Notes: generated by a model not told the origin, from the letters alone. A stretch of DNA of 64,000 nt from Pseudomonas sp. SJZ074 (GCF_007828215.1 NZ_VIUE01000001.1:1-64000); one strand, 5' to 3'. Positions 8,491-17,835 are shown, counted from the first letter of the stretch. Program-made: numbers and translations.

Positions 8491-10090
8491 CGCCAAATGC
8501 CTTGCTTCGCAGTTTCTGATAGCGCGCAAAACGCGCATCGGTGTCGGGCATCATGCCCACCAGTTTCAGGCAGGCGCGACATTCCTCCAGCAGCTCCGAT
8601 TCCACACTGGTATCGGTGCCATGCAGCAGGGATTGCGCCATATTCAGGGCAATACTGATGTTCTTCGGTTGCATCTTCAGCGCACGACGGAACAGCTCCC
8701 GTGCCTCGGGCAACGCGCCGGTCTTGTAGACCCGCACACCTTCGCGGTTCAGTTCGGCGGCGGCATTGCCTTGATTGAGGATGTTCGGGTCGTCGGTGAG
8801 CTTGGCAATACCCTGCATCACCGTCGGGTCATCCCCGTAGATTTCCGCGCAGTTCTTGAGCATCGATTCGCCGGCGCTGGTCTGGCCGAGCATCTGCAAT
8901 TGCTTGGCTACCAGCAGCGCGGCCTCGGCACTCATGAATTGCTCCATGCCATCGAGGCGCTGCAGGGCCTGCTCGGTGAGTTTTTCCGCGGTTTCGGCGT
9001 CGTTCAACAACAGGCTCGTGGCTTTCATCAGTCGCGCCCGGACCTGCAGTCCCGGGTCGTTGAGGTTTTCCTTCGCCACCGCGCTGAGGGTCGTGTTGAT
9101 CTCCAACCGGGTCCGGGTGTCGAGGCCCTTTTCGCTGCCCTTGCTGATAAGTGCATGGGCCAGGCCGAGGTTGCTTTCCGGATCCTTGAAACGCGACTGC
9201 GCGCCCTGCCCGACCGCCTGGCGATAGGCTCTGGAAGCGGTGTCGAAGTCTTCGTTGGCCATCGCCAACTTGCCCAGCAACGATTGCCGGCGAACCGCCA
9301 GGGGCGACAGGCGAACCGCTTCTTCCAGCACCTCCTGGGCCTGTTTCGTGTCGCCTTCGGCCACCAGCACATCGGCCATACCATCATACAAGGCAGGCAT
9401 CATCGGAAAGGCCTTGAGGGCCTTTTCATAGACAGCCTTGGCCTGCGTCACCTGACCGCGCTTGAACATCAATTTGCCCAGGCCCGCATAGGCCCAAGGC
9501 AACGGACGATCGGCCAGGATGGTGTTGTACAGGCGCTCCAGGGCTTCGTTCTGGTTCAGGTCCCGCAGCGCATCGGCCCGATAACGCAGACACAACGGCC
9601 CGTAGCGCGGATCCTGCTTGCACAGGGCGATGCAGGCATTGAGCACTTCCAGCGGCTTGCCACGATCCAGCGCCTGGAGAATCGGCTTGAGCAGGGTCTT
9701 GCGCTGCTCCAGCCGCTCCAACCGCTGGGCCAGGCCCGAACGGTTGAAAGGCTTGGTCAGGTACGCATCGGGCTCATGCTCCAGGGCACTGAGTACCATG
9801 GCCTGGCTGGTCTCGGCAGTCACCATGAGGAACACGCTTTCATGGCTGATGAGCTTCTCGATCATCAGGTCTTCCAGCACCTGCTGACCGTTCTTGCGGC
9901 CGTCGCCCAAGTGATAGTCCTGCAGGATGAAGTCATAGCGCTTCTGCGAACACATGCGCAGCGCCACTTCACCGGTATCGGCGGTGTCCACGTCCTTGAC
10001 GCCCAACTCACGCAACATGGAGCGGATCGAGCTGCGGAAATCCGAGAAATCATCGACGATCAGAAAACTTTTTTGGTGGTACGCCAGCAT
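8483..10090 (-). CDS. Response regulator with TPR output domain
   Basis: 535-residue protein. It has an N-terminal receiver domain (about 5-125) with phosphoacceptor Asp in ILQDYHLGDG and conserved Lys in YLTKPF. A long alpha-helical region of tetratricopeptide-like repeats follows (about 135-510; for example LPWAYAGLGKLMFKRGQ and PALYDGMADVLVAEGD). There is no DNA-binding or enzymatic output, so it probably works by protein-protein contact. It is cotranscribed with the soluble kinase downstream. ATG at MLAYHQKS is chosen because the receiver begins there; its ribosome binding site is weak. The gap 10091-10381 holds nothing I can identify. Confidence 0.85.
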   Translation of the reverse strand: MLAYHQKSFLIVDDFSDFRSSIRSMLRELGVKDVDTADTGEVALRMCSQKRYDFILQDYHLGDGRKNGQQVLEDLMIEKLISHESVFLMVTAETSQAMVLSALEHEPDAYLTKPFNRSGLAQRLERLEQRKTLLKPILQALDRGKPLEVLNACIALCKQDPRYGPLCLRYRADALRDLNQNEALERLYNTILADRPLPWAYAGLGKLMFKRGQVTQAKAVYEKALKAFPMMPALYDGMADVLVAEGDTKQAQEVLEEAVRLSPLAVRRQSLLGKLAMANEDFDTASRAYRQAVGQGAQSRFKDPESNLGLAHALISKGSEKGLDTRTRLEINTTLSAVAKENLNDPGLQVRARLMKATSLLLNDAETAEKLTEQALQRLDGMEQFMSAEAALLVAKQLQMLGQTSAGESMLKNCAEIYGDDPTVMQGIAKLTDDPNILNQGNAAAELNREGVRVYKTGALPEARELFRRALKMQPKNISIALNMAQSLLHGTDTSVESELLEECRACLKLVGMMPDTDARFARYQKLRSKAFGDE

Positions 10091-10381
10091 CGAGGATGTC
10101 CAGGCAAGTAAAAAGGTGCACCCAATGGCAGACAACGAAAATGCGGTCCTGCAACCCGTGGGCGCGCAGATGATAGCCACCAGCCATTATGGAGCAAGAG
10201 ATTTCCGAACCTCTTGCCCTGGCTGTGCCGTGGCGCACATTGCGAACCTTTCCGGCACACACAGGTGTGGGAGAAAAACGGGCTCATCAGGCTATCGGCT
10301 GAATTCGGCTTTCCGTTAAGCGGATCGCAAGGAAGAGATTAGAAGATTGTTACCCAGACGCAGGTGCCCGGGACAGGAAGC

Positions 10382-11308
10382 TCATTTGAAGATGTCAGAA
10401 ACCGAGGTCGACTCAGTGCTCTGCACCAGATCGATCAACCAGGTCCGGAATGCCACGACTTTTTTCGAGTTGGCAATTTCCAGTGGCGTCACCAGATAAA
10501 AGCCCAGATCGGACTTCAACTTGAGGTTGAACGGCGCTACCAGTCTGCCGGCTTTCAAATCGTCATCGACATAGGTGGAACGACCGATACACACCCCCAG
10601 CCCGTCGATTGCAGCCTGCACCGCCATCATCGCCAGATCGAACGTCAGCCGCGTGCCTTCAGCGAGCTTCTTCGGTTGCCCGGCCGCGCTCAGCCACATG
10701 TTCCAGTCGTTACTGGTCATGCCACTGACCTGCAACAGCGTGTGATTGACCAGATCGACCGGGCTTTTCAAGGCTTTGGGACCGGTCAGCAGCTTGGGAC
10801 TGCATACAGGAAATATCTCATCGGACATGAGCCAGTCCGCCCGCAAGCCCTTCCAGTCGCCGAAACCGTAGCGGATCGCGGCGTCGATGCCGCCCTTGCG
10901 AAAGTCGACCAATTCGGTTGATGCGGTGACCCGCACGTCAATATTGGGAAATGCGTCCTGAAAGGACGCCAGGCGTGGCAGCAGCCACTTGGATGCCAGG
11001 GAAACCAGCGTGCTGATGGTCAATACGCTGTTTTTGGTCGACTCGAGCAGCATTTCCGTGGAATAGCGCAACTCATGAAATGCCGAGCGAATACCCGGCA
11101 AATAAGCATGGCCTTCGGTGGTCAATGCCAGACCGTCCTTGAGCCGCAGGAACAGGCGGACGCCCAGCTCATCTTCAAGGCGGCGGATCTGATGGCTGAT
11201 GGCCGTCTGCGTGACATTCAGCTCTTCGGCGGCCTTGGTAAAACTCATATGGCGAGCAGCAGATTCAAACGCTTTCAATCCATTGAGAGAGGGAATTCTG
11301 GCGACCAT
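10382..11308 (-). CDS. LysR-family transcriptional regulator (GcvA-like)
   Basis: 308-residue regulator. The N-terminal winged HTH (MSFTKAAEELNVTQTAISHQIRRLEDELG, split here by eye at residues 20-50) is followed by a periplasmic-binding-like effector domain, with DAAIRYGFGDWKGL near residue 150. The sequence type is that of GcvA. It is transcribed divergently from a glutathione S-transferase gene 132 bases away, its probable target. Effector unknown. Confidence 0.88.
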   Translation of the reverse strand: MVARIPSLNGLKAFESAARHMSFTKAAEELNVTQTAISHQIRRLEDELGVRLFLRLKDGLALTTEGHAYLPGIRSAFHELRYSTEMLLESTKNSVLTISTLVSLASKWLLPRLASFQDAFPNIDVRVTASTELVDFRKGGIDAAIRYGFGDWKGLRADWLMSDEIFPVCSPKLLTGPKALKSPVDLVNHTLLQVSGMTSNDWNMWLSAAGQPKKLAEGTRLTFDLAMMAVQAAIDGLGVCIGRSTYVDDDLKAGRLVAPFNLKLKSDLGFYLVTPLEIANSKKVVAFRTWLIDLVQSTESTSVSDIFK

Positions 11309-11440
11309 AAGGCTGCGTAATGCTCATGAGATTTTGTCATAAGGTAGCGCCAAAGAAGTCCTTTGCAAAATGTTTTGCCGGTCATGGATCCTGGCGGCCC
11401 GCGCATTCGGGCTTACGTTACCGCCTATAAGGAAATCCCC

Positions 11441-12052
11441 ATGAAACTGTACTTTGCCCCCATGACCTGCTCACTGTCGCCGCACATCGTGCTGCGTGAA
11501 CTGGGCTTGCCTTTCGAATTGATCCGAGTCAACAACAAGACCAAAGCCACCGCCGACAGCCATGACTTCCGCGACATCAACCCAAAGGGTTACGTGGCCG
11601 CACTGATGCTGGATAACGGCCAGGTGCTGACCGAAGGTCCGGCCATCGTTCAATACCTGGCGGATCAAGTTCCGGGCAATTCCCTGGCGCCGGCCAACGG
11701 CACTTGGGAACGCACTCGCCTGCAGGAACTGCTGAACTTCATCACTTCGGAAATCCACGGTGGCAGCGCGCCGCTGTTCAATGTCGATATTCCTGAGCCC
11801 ACCAAAGAAATTTTCCGGCAGAAGCTGTTCAAGCGCCTGGACTACCTGAACAACGGCCTGATGAACAAAGACTATCTGTTGGGTGACTTCGGCCTGGCCG
11901 ATGCGTACCTGTTCACCGTGCTTAAGTGGCTGCCTTTCTTCAATATCGATATCGAGAAGTGGCCGAAACTTGAGTCATTCATGAATCGCATCGAAACACG
12001 TCCAAGCGTGCGCGCCGCCATAGCCGCGGAAGAGGCCACGCAACCGGTTTAA
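11441..12052 (+). CDS. Glutathione S-transferase, beta-class-like
   Basis: Cytosolic glutathione-conjugating or thiol-transfer enzyme of 203 residues. The N-terminal thioredoxin-fold domain has the active-site segment MTCSLSPHIVLRELG and the glutathione-binding TEGPAIVQYLAD. The C-terminal helical domain has LLGDFGLADAYLFTVLKW. The start is set by AAGGAAAT nine bases before the ATG; an upstream in-frame ATG at 11363 has no such site. It is divergent from the LysR gene. Substrate cannot be predicted. Confidence 0.9.
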   Translation: MKLYFAPMTCSLSPHIVLRELGLPFELIRVNNKTKATADSHDFRDINPKGYVAALMLDNGQVLTEGPAIVQYLADQVPGNSLAPANGTWERTRLQELLNFITSEIHGGSAPLFNVDIPEPTKEIFRQKLFKRLDYLNNGLMNKDYLLGDFGLADAYLFTVLKWLPFFNIDIEKWPKLESFMNRIETRPSVRAAIAAEEATQPV

Positions 12053-12154
12053 CAGCCGGTCGATGCTGGCTTCTGCTGATGCTTTGGAGAGTCGGGTTGG
12101 CACTGTACCGCTATCGACGAACGGTTCGAGAGGTTACGCCAACCTTTGATCATA

Positions 12155-12231
12155 TGGTGTCCCAGGGCAGGTTCGAACTGCCAACCTTCCCCTTAGGAGG
12201 GGGATGCTCTATCCAATTGAGCTACTGAGAC
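12155..12231 (-). tRNA. tRNA-Arg(CCT)
   Basis: Full 77-base cloverleaf on the minus strand. The acceptor GTCTCAG pairs with CTGGGAC, the T-loop is GTTCGAACC, anticodon stem TCCCC/GGGGA encloses loop CTCCTAA (anticodon CCT), and CCA is encoded. No direct copy of its 3' end is visible nearby, so it is not marked as an integration site here. Confidence 0.95.
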
Positions 12232-12615
12232 ACAGGTCGACCACGAGAAACGCGGTGCGATGGACGGCGTGCATGTTAACGGCCAGCCTGGCGTTTGTCA
12301 TGTCGTCCGTAGGCTTTTTAAGTGTAGGCAAATGCTGCAGCCCATAGCCCCCAGCCCGATGACACGGATAAACGGGACGCCGCTCATCCGCCCCCATCTG
12401 CCTCCGCTAGTAAATCGGCAAATTGCCACTATCCTATACAATACAAGGACAGCACCGGTCTTTGCTGCCGTTCCGGTTATCCGCCGGACGGTATGGCACA
12501 TAGACACGATGTGATGGTCATAGCATGCGGACCTGCTGATTTTCCAAACCAGTCCGCATTTTTGATGAAGAGTAATAGCAGAACGCCTTTACGCGGATCA
12601 ATATTTGTCACAGAA

Positions 12616-12625
12616 TTGGCGCCAA
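12616..12625. promoter_or_regulatory. Palindrome in the amrZ leader
   Basis: The 527-base gap before amrZ (12233-12759) has no credible gene. It contains the perfect palindrome TTGGCGCCAA. At 12675-12701 there is GAACAT-N16-TCCTA, a weak resemblance to an AlgU (sigma-22) promoter, of interest because amrZ is AlgU-dependent in P. aeruginosa. Both are suggestive only. Confidence 0.25.
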
Positions 12626-12759
12626 TGATCTGGCAATTTTGAGGCATGATGCGGGCCTCTTAACAATTCAGGTTGAACATTTGGCTACGGTGCTTGTCCT
12701 ATCGACATCCTGCGGCCAATCCCGAGAACCGCTCCCCTGAACTAACCGGTTAAATAAAT

Positions 12760-13089
12760 ATGCGCCCAATGACAAAGGCAATTTATTCCAGCCGTACGGC
12801 TGACAAGTTCGTCGTACGTCTGCCAGACGGAATGCGGGAACGCATTGCCGAGGTGGCTCGCAATCATCATCGCAGCATGAACTCTGAAATCATCGCGCGC
12901 CTTGAGCAAAGCCTTATCCAGGAAGGCGCGTTGGGTGAAGAACTGAGCATGCGCCTGGACAGCCCGGAGCTGTCATTGCATGAGCGAGAATTGCTTCAAC
13001 GCTTCCGACAACTCTCCCACCGCCAGCAGAACGCCCTCGTTTCGCTGATTGCCCACCAGGATGCAGAAATGGCCGCAGACGCGCCCTGA
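12760..13089 (+). CDS. amrZ: Ribbon-helix-helix regulator AmrZ (AlgZ)
   Basis: Global DNA-binding regulator of alginate, motility, biofilm and c-di-GMP genes in Pseudomonas. The product is 109 residues. The Arc-type ribbon-helix-helix spans about residues 10-55, with [18 protein letters not shown] and [17 protein letters not shown]-terminal oligomerisation region ends in [15 protein letters not shown]. The first ATG gives the MRP N-terminus known for AmrZ; a second ATG lies three codons later. There is no obvious Shine-Dalgarno sequence. It fits functionally with the motility genes at the left end. Confidence 0.95.
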   Translation: MRPMTKAIYSSRTADKFVVRLPDGMRERIAEVARNHHRSMNSEIIARLEQSLIQEGALGEELSMRLDSPELSLHERELLQRFRQLSHRQQNALVSLIAHQDAEMAADAP

Positions 13090-13105
13090 TCGCACCGCAA
13101 TACCC

Positions 13106-13133
13106 AAAGCCAGCCTTATGCTGGCTTTTTTTT
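13106..13133 (+). terminator. Terminator after amrZ
   Basis: AAAGCCAGC-CTTAT-GCTGGCTTT hairpin followed by eight T, 16 bases past the amrZ stop. Confidence 0.9.
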
Positions 13134-13199
13134 GCCTGGGATTTGGGCTCGACTTGTATTTTCGAGCCCCAAAAAGCCGCCAGACAGGCGTAATACCGT

Positions 13200-13230
13200 T
13201 GTGGCGAGGGGATTTATCCCCTCGCCACAA
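13200..13230. repeat. Short palindromic repeat, TGGCGAGGGGATT family
   Basis: Near-perfect inverted repeat of TGGCGAGGGGAT around a short loop. A diverged, larger copy is at 30979-31110. Different in sequence from the REP elements. Confidence 0.7.
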
Positions 13231-13293
13231 CGAGCTGGGCAAGTCTTAAGTGGACAGCGTTACATCAGATAAGCGGTTTTTTTGACCAGCGAC

Positions 13294-14736
13294 TCAGAGC
13301 AGGAAGATGGTCGCCAGCCCGAGGAAAATAAAGAACCCGCCGCTGTCGGTCATGGCGGTAATCATCACGCTCGCGCCCATGGCCGGGTCACGCCCCAACC
13401 GGGCAAGGGTCATGGGGATCAATACGCCCATCAATGCCGCCAACAGCAAGTTGAGGGTCATCGCTGCCGTCATGACCACCCCCAATGACCAACTGCCATA
13501 GAGCAGATACGCCACCACACCGATCACCCCCCCCCAAAGCACGCCATTGATCAGAGCCACCGCCAGTTCCTTGCGCATCAATCGCGAGGTATTGCCGGTG
13601 CTGACCTGATCCAGCGCCATGGCGCGAACGATCATGGTGATGGTCTGGTTGCCGGAGTTGCCGCCGATCCCGGCAACGATGGGCATCAGCGCCGCAAGCG
13701 CCACCAACCGCTCAATGGAACCTTCGAACAACCCAATGACCCGGGAAGCAACAAACGCCGTGATCAGATTGATCGCCAGCCAGGCCCAACGGTTGCGCAG
13801 GGATTTCCAGACCGAGGCGAAGATGTCTTCCTCTTCACGCAGACCGGCCATGTTGAGGACTTCGCTCTCGCTTTCCTCACGAATCAGGTCGACCATTTCA
13901 TCGATGGTCAGACGGCCGATCAGCTTGCCGTTCTTGTCAACCACCGGGGCGGAAATCAAGTCATAACGTTCGAACGCCTGGGCCGCATCATAGGCGTCTT
14001 CGTCCGGATGAAAACTTACCGGATCGCTGGCCATGACGTCGGCCACCTGCTTTTCCGGGTCGTTGACCAGCAATCGCTTGATCGGCAGCACACCCTTGAG
14101 CACGCCGTCGTAGTCGACCACAAAAAGCTTGTCGGTATGCCCCGGCAGCTCCTTGAGACGACGCAGGTAGCGCAATACCACTTCGAGACTGACATCCTCA
14201 CGGATCGTCACCATCTCGAAGTCCATCAACGCACCGACCTGCTCCTCGTCATAAGACAACGCCGAGCGCACGCGCTCACGCTGCTGGCCGTCGAGGGCTT
14301 CCATCAGTTCGTGGACAACGTCCCGTGGCAGTTCAGGTGCAAGGTCGGCGAGTTCGTCGGCGTCCATTTCCTTGGCCGCCGCCAGCAACTCGTGATCATC
14401 CATGTCGGCGATCAGGGTTTCACGAACCGAGTCGGACACTTCGAGCAGGATGTCACCGTCGCGATCAGCCTTGACCAGCTGCCAGACCGTCAGGCGCTCT
14501 TCCAGCGGCAGGGCTTCGAGGATGTAGGCGACGTCGGCGGAGTGCAGGTCATCGAGTTTGCGCTGCAACTCGACGAGGTTCTGCCGGTGGACCAGGTTCT
14601 CGACCCGATCATGATGCGGGCCTTCCTGGCGATGCGTCAGGTCCTCCACGACCCGCTGGCGATGCAGCAGCTCAACGACTTGCGCGAGACGGTCCTGAAG
14701 GCTTTCCTGCGTTTTCTTTACTTCAATTTCGGTCAT
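13294..14736 (-). CDS. mgtE: Magnesium transporter MgtE
   Basis: Inner-membrane Mg2+ channel/transporter with cytosolic magnesium gating, 480 residues. It has the MgtE N domain (about 30-160), a pair of CBS domains (about 165-290), then five hydrophobic segments. The signature LMPIVAGIGGNSGNQ is in the first part of the membrane domain. The start at MTEIEVKK has GGAG upstream. No Mg riboswitch can be recognised in the 450 bases upstream. It is convergent with amrZ. Confidence 0.95.
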   Translation of the reverse strand: MTEIEVKKTQESLQDRLAQVVELLHRQRVVEDLTHRQEGPHHDRVENLVHRQNLVELQRKLDDLHSADVAYILEALPLEERLTVWQLVKADRDGDILLEVSDSVRETLIADMDDHELLAAAKEMDADELADLAPELPRDVVHELMEALDGQQRERVRSALSYDEEQVGALMDFEMVTIREDVSLEVVLRYLRRLKELPGHTDKLFVVDYDGVLKGVLPIKRLLVNDPEKQVADVMASDPVSFHPDEDAYDAAQAFERYDLISAPVVDKNGKLIGRLTIDEMVDLIREESESEVLNMAGLREEEDIFASVWKSLRNRWAWLAINLITAFVASRVIGLFEGSIERLVALAALMPIVAGIGGNSGNQTITMIVRAMALDQVSTGNTSRLMRKELAVALINGVLWGGVIGVVAYLLYGSWSLGVVMTAAMTLNLLLAALMGVLIPMTLARLGRDPAMGASVMITAMTDSGGFFIFLGLATIFLL

Positions 14737-15053
14737 AGGCGAACTCCACTCCCAGCAGTGGGGCACGCCGGAAGGATCAATCAGTCAATTCATGATTGGT
14801 GAAACGCGGTTTTGAGTAACTACTGGGTAAGTCCATGGAAGTATTCCAAAGCCCCGGCGGGGCTGACGGGCGCAATCATACACCGCTTGGCGTTTTAAAA
14901 CGTTAAAAAATCACGGCAAGAACAAGCGCTTGCGAGACAAACCTGAACGCAGGCTGAACCTGTGGAATTACGACGTTTTATCCTGAAAAGAAAACACACC
15001 ACCCGGCAAAAATGGAGCGGCTACCCTGAGGACAATCAACTGATCACAAGCCC

Positions 15054-15141
15054 GTGGGAGCAAAGCTTGCTCGCGATTGCAGACAGTCAATAGACAGCGA
15101 ATCGGCTGGTCTACCGCTGTCGCGAGCAAGCTTTGCTCCCC
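15054..15141. repeat. REP pair (REPIN), CAAAGCTTGC subtype
   Basis: Inverted units GGGAGCAAAGCTTGCTCGCG and its complement, 45 bases apart. The core differs from the GCAGGCTCGC and GCGGGCTTGC types seen elsewhere. The rest of 14737-15188 holds no recognisable feature. Confidence 0.8.
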
Positions 15142-15188
15142 GGGTAATGCATCAACTCCCACCTTTCATCCGCAAGGAAGGCGCTCGA

Positions 15189-15692
15189 ATGCCGCTCAAT
15201 CGCTATATGCTTCTGCTCGTCACCCTGTGCTGCCTGCCTTCGCGAGCGGCCGAGCACACCGTTCATCGCTGCGAAAACAGCGCAGGGCATGTCACCTTCA
15301 CCACCTTGAGCTGTGGCCCGGAAGAAAACCAGTCAGTGCAGCGAATCCATCCGTACAGCCCTGGCACAATAGCCCCCGCCGGCGAATCGCTGCTGCCCGA
15401 AGCAGAGCACCGACAAACATCCAGCAACAAAACCAGGCGCAGGGAACCGACGGTCGTTGGTCAGCTCGAAGAGCGCTGTGGAAATCTACTGACCGCCGGG
15501 CAGCGGCGCGATGCGATCATGGACAGGCGCATCGTCACGGGCATGAGCCAGCAGGACGTGGAAAGCGCCCTCGGCAAACCTGACTCAATCAAGATCCGGA
15601 ATTCGAGCACCCGCTACACCTACAAAGAGAAGAGCGGTCGCAGCGCAGAGGTCGTGTTCGATGAGAAAGGCTGTGTAAAAGGCAAATCGTAG
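15189..15692 (+). CDS. DUF4124-type envelope protein with BamE-like C-terminal repeat
   Basis: 167-residue exported protein of unknown function. It has a signal peptide (residues 1-20, cut near SRAAEH). An N-terminal region with two cysteines (VHRCENSAGHVTFTTLSCG) resembles DUF4124. The C-terminal segment ITTGMSQQDVESALGKPDSI-like (MSQQDVESALGKP is exact) is the helix-strand pattern of SmpA/BamE-like domains. AAGGAAGG precedes the ATG. A hairpin terminator follows. The role is not known; periplasmic location is inferred. Confidence 0.75.
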   Translation: MPLNRYMLLLVTLCCLPSRAAEHTVHRCENSAGHVTFTTLSCGPEENQSVQRIHPYSPGTIAPAGESLLPEAEHRQTSSNKTRRREPTVVGQLEERCGNLLTAGQRRDAIMDRRIVTGMSQQDVESALGKPDSIKIRNSSTRYTYKEKSGRSAEVVFDEKGCVKGKS

Positions 15693-15697
15693 GCAAC

Positions 15698-15726
15698 AAA
15701 AAGCCCGCGTTAAACGCGGGCTTCTT
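15698..15726 (+). terminator. Hairpin terminator after the DUF4124-type gene
   Basis: AAGCCCGCGT-TAA-ACGCGGGCTT perfect stem with only a short T-rich tail. It is flanked by A-runs on the left, so it may work better for minus-strand readthrough from the tRNA genes. Confidence 0.6.
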
Positions 15727-15732
15727 GATATA

Positions 15733-15809
15733 TGGTGCACTCGACAGGATTCGAACCTGTGACCGCTCGGTTCGTAGCCGAGTACTCTATCCAGCTGAGC
15801 TACGAGTGC
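15733..15809 (-). tRNA. tRNA-Arg(ACG), copy 1
   Basis: 77-base cloverleaf. Acceptor GCACTCG pairs with CGAGTGC, loop CTACGAA gives anticodon ACG, T-arm GGTTCGAATCC, encoded CCA. Identical to the copy at 15882. Confidence 0.97.
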
Positions 15810-15881
15810 AGGTTGTGGTTTTATACCAGATCACAACTGGTTGAAGCCAAGTTATTTGCATTGCTGCAAACGACTCTTAAA

Positions 15882-15958
15882 TGGTGCACTCGACAGGATT
15901 CGAACCTGTGACCGCTCGGTTCGTAGCCGAGTACTCTATCCAGCTGAGCTACGAGTGC
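15882..15958 (-). tRNA. tRNA-Arg(ACG), copy 2
   Basis: Same 77-base sequence as the tRNA 73 bases downstream of it. The spacer is unlike a repeat, so this is a tandem gene pair read from one promoter together with tRNA-Ser. Confidence 0.97.
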
Positions 15959-16066
15959 ATGTGTTGCCGCGCATTATAGGTCGTCGAATCTTTTTGTAAA
16001 GCGCTTTTTCCAGTAATTTCAACAACTTACTGAACAAGCCGGATCACAACGCACTACATGAATAAT

Positions 16067-16156
16067 GGCGGAGAACGGGGGATTCGAACCCCCGACACCC
16101 TTTTGAGGTGTACTCCCTTAGCAGGGGAGCGCCTTCGGCCACTCGGCCAGCTCTCC
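16067..16156 (-). tRNA. tRNA-Ser(GCT)
   Basis: 90-base class II tRNA with a long variable arm (ACACC...GGTGT). Anticodon stem CTCCC/GGGAG encloses CTGCTAA (anticodon GCT); encoded CCA. It lies 62 bases after rsmA, the arrangement known from Pseudomonas. Confidence 0.96.
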
Positions 16157-16218
16157 GCAACACGGGGCGTATATTAACCACCTTCATCCCCGTTTGCAAA
16201 CATAAAAATCGATAAAAA

Positions 16219-16407
16219 TTAATGGCTTGGTTCGTCGTCCTTCTCTTTCTTGATACGCAGGTAAATTTCCTCCCGGTGCACCGCGACCTCTTTCGGGGCG
16301 TTGACGCCAATACGCACTTGGTTTCCTTTGACGCCGAGCACGGTCACGGTGATTTCGCCATCGCCAATAATCAGGCTCTCTGCGCACCGACGAGTCAGAA
16401 TCAGCAT
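16219..16407 (-). CDS. csrA: Carbon storage / secondary metabolism regulator RsmA (CsrA)
   Basis: RNA-binding translational regulator of the Gac/Rsm pathway, binding GGA motifs near ribosome binding sites of target mRNAs. It has 62 residues with the full CsrA fold: [15 protein letters not shown] at the N-terminus and the RNA-contacting [15 protein letters not shown] segment. GAGGAGAAAGGT precedes the ATG. The lysC-csrA-tRNA-Ser order marks it as RsmA. Confidence 0.97.
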   Translation of the reverse strand: MLILTRRCAESLIIGDGEITVTVLGVKGNQVRIGVNAPKEVAVHREEIYLRIKKEKDDEPSH

Positions 16408-16593
16408 ACCTTTCTCCTCACGCAATTCAGTTCAGGGACTACAAGTCTGCAAAACAAGGGCGTCGGACCTGCAACCGCAACGGTCGCAGCCTACAGGCCT
16501 CAGTATTGACCAGCGCGAGCAAAAGAACAGTTTTGAGACGCGCCATTCAAAAAAACAAAGGGCGCGGTAGAACCGCGCCCTTGGGACAACGCC

Positions 16594-17835
16594 TTATTCG
16601 CCCTGTCGAGCGGCTGCGTCGAGTTCGAAAGCCGTGTGCAGGGCACGCACGGCCAGTTCCAGGTATTTCTCTTCGATCACCACGGAAACCTTGATTTCCG
16701 AAGTCGAGATCATCTGGATATTGATGCTTTCCTTGGCCAGGGATTCGAACATGCGGCTGGCCACGCCTGCATGGGAGCGCATGCCGACGCCGACGATCGA
16801 CACCTTGGCGATCTTGGTGTCCCCCACCACTTCCCGGGCACCGATCTCGGCTGCGGTCTTCTTCAGCACGGCTTCGGCGGCCTGGTAGTCGTTGCGGTGC
16901 ACGGTGAACGTGAAGTCGGTGGTGTTATCGTGCGCGACGTTCTGCACGATCATGTCGACTTCGATGTTCGCGGCACTGATCGGGCCGAGAATCTTGAAGG
17001 CCACGCCGGGGGTGTCTGGCACGCCACGGATGGTCAGCTTGGCTTCATCGCGGTTGAAGGCGATGCCGGAAATGATCGGCTGTTCCATGGATTCCTCTTC
17101 ATCAATAGTAATGAGGGTGCCCGGACCCTCTTTGAAGCTGTGCAGGACGCGCAGCGGAACATTGTATTTGCCAGCGAATTCGACCGCCCGGATCTGCAGT
17201 ACCTTCGAGCCGAGACTGGCCATTTCCAGCATCTCTTCGAAGGTGATCTTGTCCAGGCGCTGAGCCACGGGAACCACACGCGGATCGGTGGTGTAGACGC
17301 CATCCACATCGGTGTAGATCTGGCATTCGTCAGCCTTGAGAGCTGCCGCCAGCGCAACACCGGTGGTGTCGGAACCGCCACGACCGAGGGTGGTGATATT
17401 GCCGTGCTCGTCCACGCCCTGGAAACCGGCGACCACCACGACGCGGCCAGCCTTCAGGTCAGCGCGAATCTTCTGATCGTCGATCTGCAGGATACGCGCC
17501 TTGTTGTGCGCGCTGTCCGTCAGGATACGCACCTGGTTGCCGGTGTAGGACACCGCCGGCACGCCACGCTTCATCAGCGCCATAGCCAGCAAGGCGATAG
17601 TCACCTGCTCGCCGGTGGACACGATCACATCCAGCTCACGGGGAACCGGCTGCTGCTCGCCACTGATTTGCTTGGCCAGATCGATCAGACGGTTGGTTTC
17701 GCCGCTCATTGCCGACAGCACAACCACCAGGTCATCGCCCGCATCACGGAATTTCTTAACCTTGTCGGCGACTTGTTCGATTCTCTCGACAGTGCCGACC
17801 GAGGTGCCTCCAAATTTCTGTACGATCAAAGCCAT
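16594..17835 (-). CDS. lysC: Aspartate kinase LysC
   Basis: Phosphorylates aspartate, the first step to lysine, threonine and methionine. The 413-residue protein has the kinase domain with KFGGTSVG at the start and GRGGSDTTG for substrate and ATP, then two C-terminal ACT domains (about 265-410) for feedback inhibition. Start chosen at MALIVQKFGG with AGAGGCGG upstream. A second ATG with its own GAGGAA site lies in frame at 17088 and could give a separate small beta subunit. alaS lies upstream, rsmA downstream. Confidence 0.97.
   Translation of the reverse strand: MALIVQKFGGTSVGTVERIEQVADKVKKFRDAGDDLVVVLSAMSGETNRLIDLAKQISGEQQPVPRELDVIVSTGEQVTIALLAMALMKRGVPAVSYTGNQVRILTDSAHNKARILQIDDQKIRADLKAGRVVVVAGFQGVDEHGNITTLGRGGSDTTGVALAAALKADECQIYTDVDGVYTTDPRVVPVAQRLDKITFEEMLEMASLGSKVLQIRAVEFAGKYNVPLRVLHSFKEGPGTLITIDEEESMEQPIISGIAFNRDEAKLTIRGVPDTPGVAFKILGPISAANIEVDMIVQNVAHDNTTDFTFTVHRNDYQAAEAVLKKTAAEIGAREVVGDTKIAKVSIVGVGMRSHAGVASRMFESLAKESINIQMISTSEIKVSVVIEEKYLELAVRALHTAFELDAAARQGE

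Noticed and set aside
12155-12231. tRNA-Arg(CCT) as an island integration site
   Set aside because: No integrase gene and no direct repeat of the tRNA 3' end found within the window.
13200-13230. Terminator for mgtE
   Set aside because: The palindrome belongs to a repeat family with another copy at 30979, and has no T-run.
14737-15053. Magnesium riboswitch before mgtE
   Set aside because: No M-box elements recognisable; the region has only a weakly structured leader.
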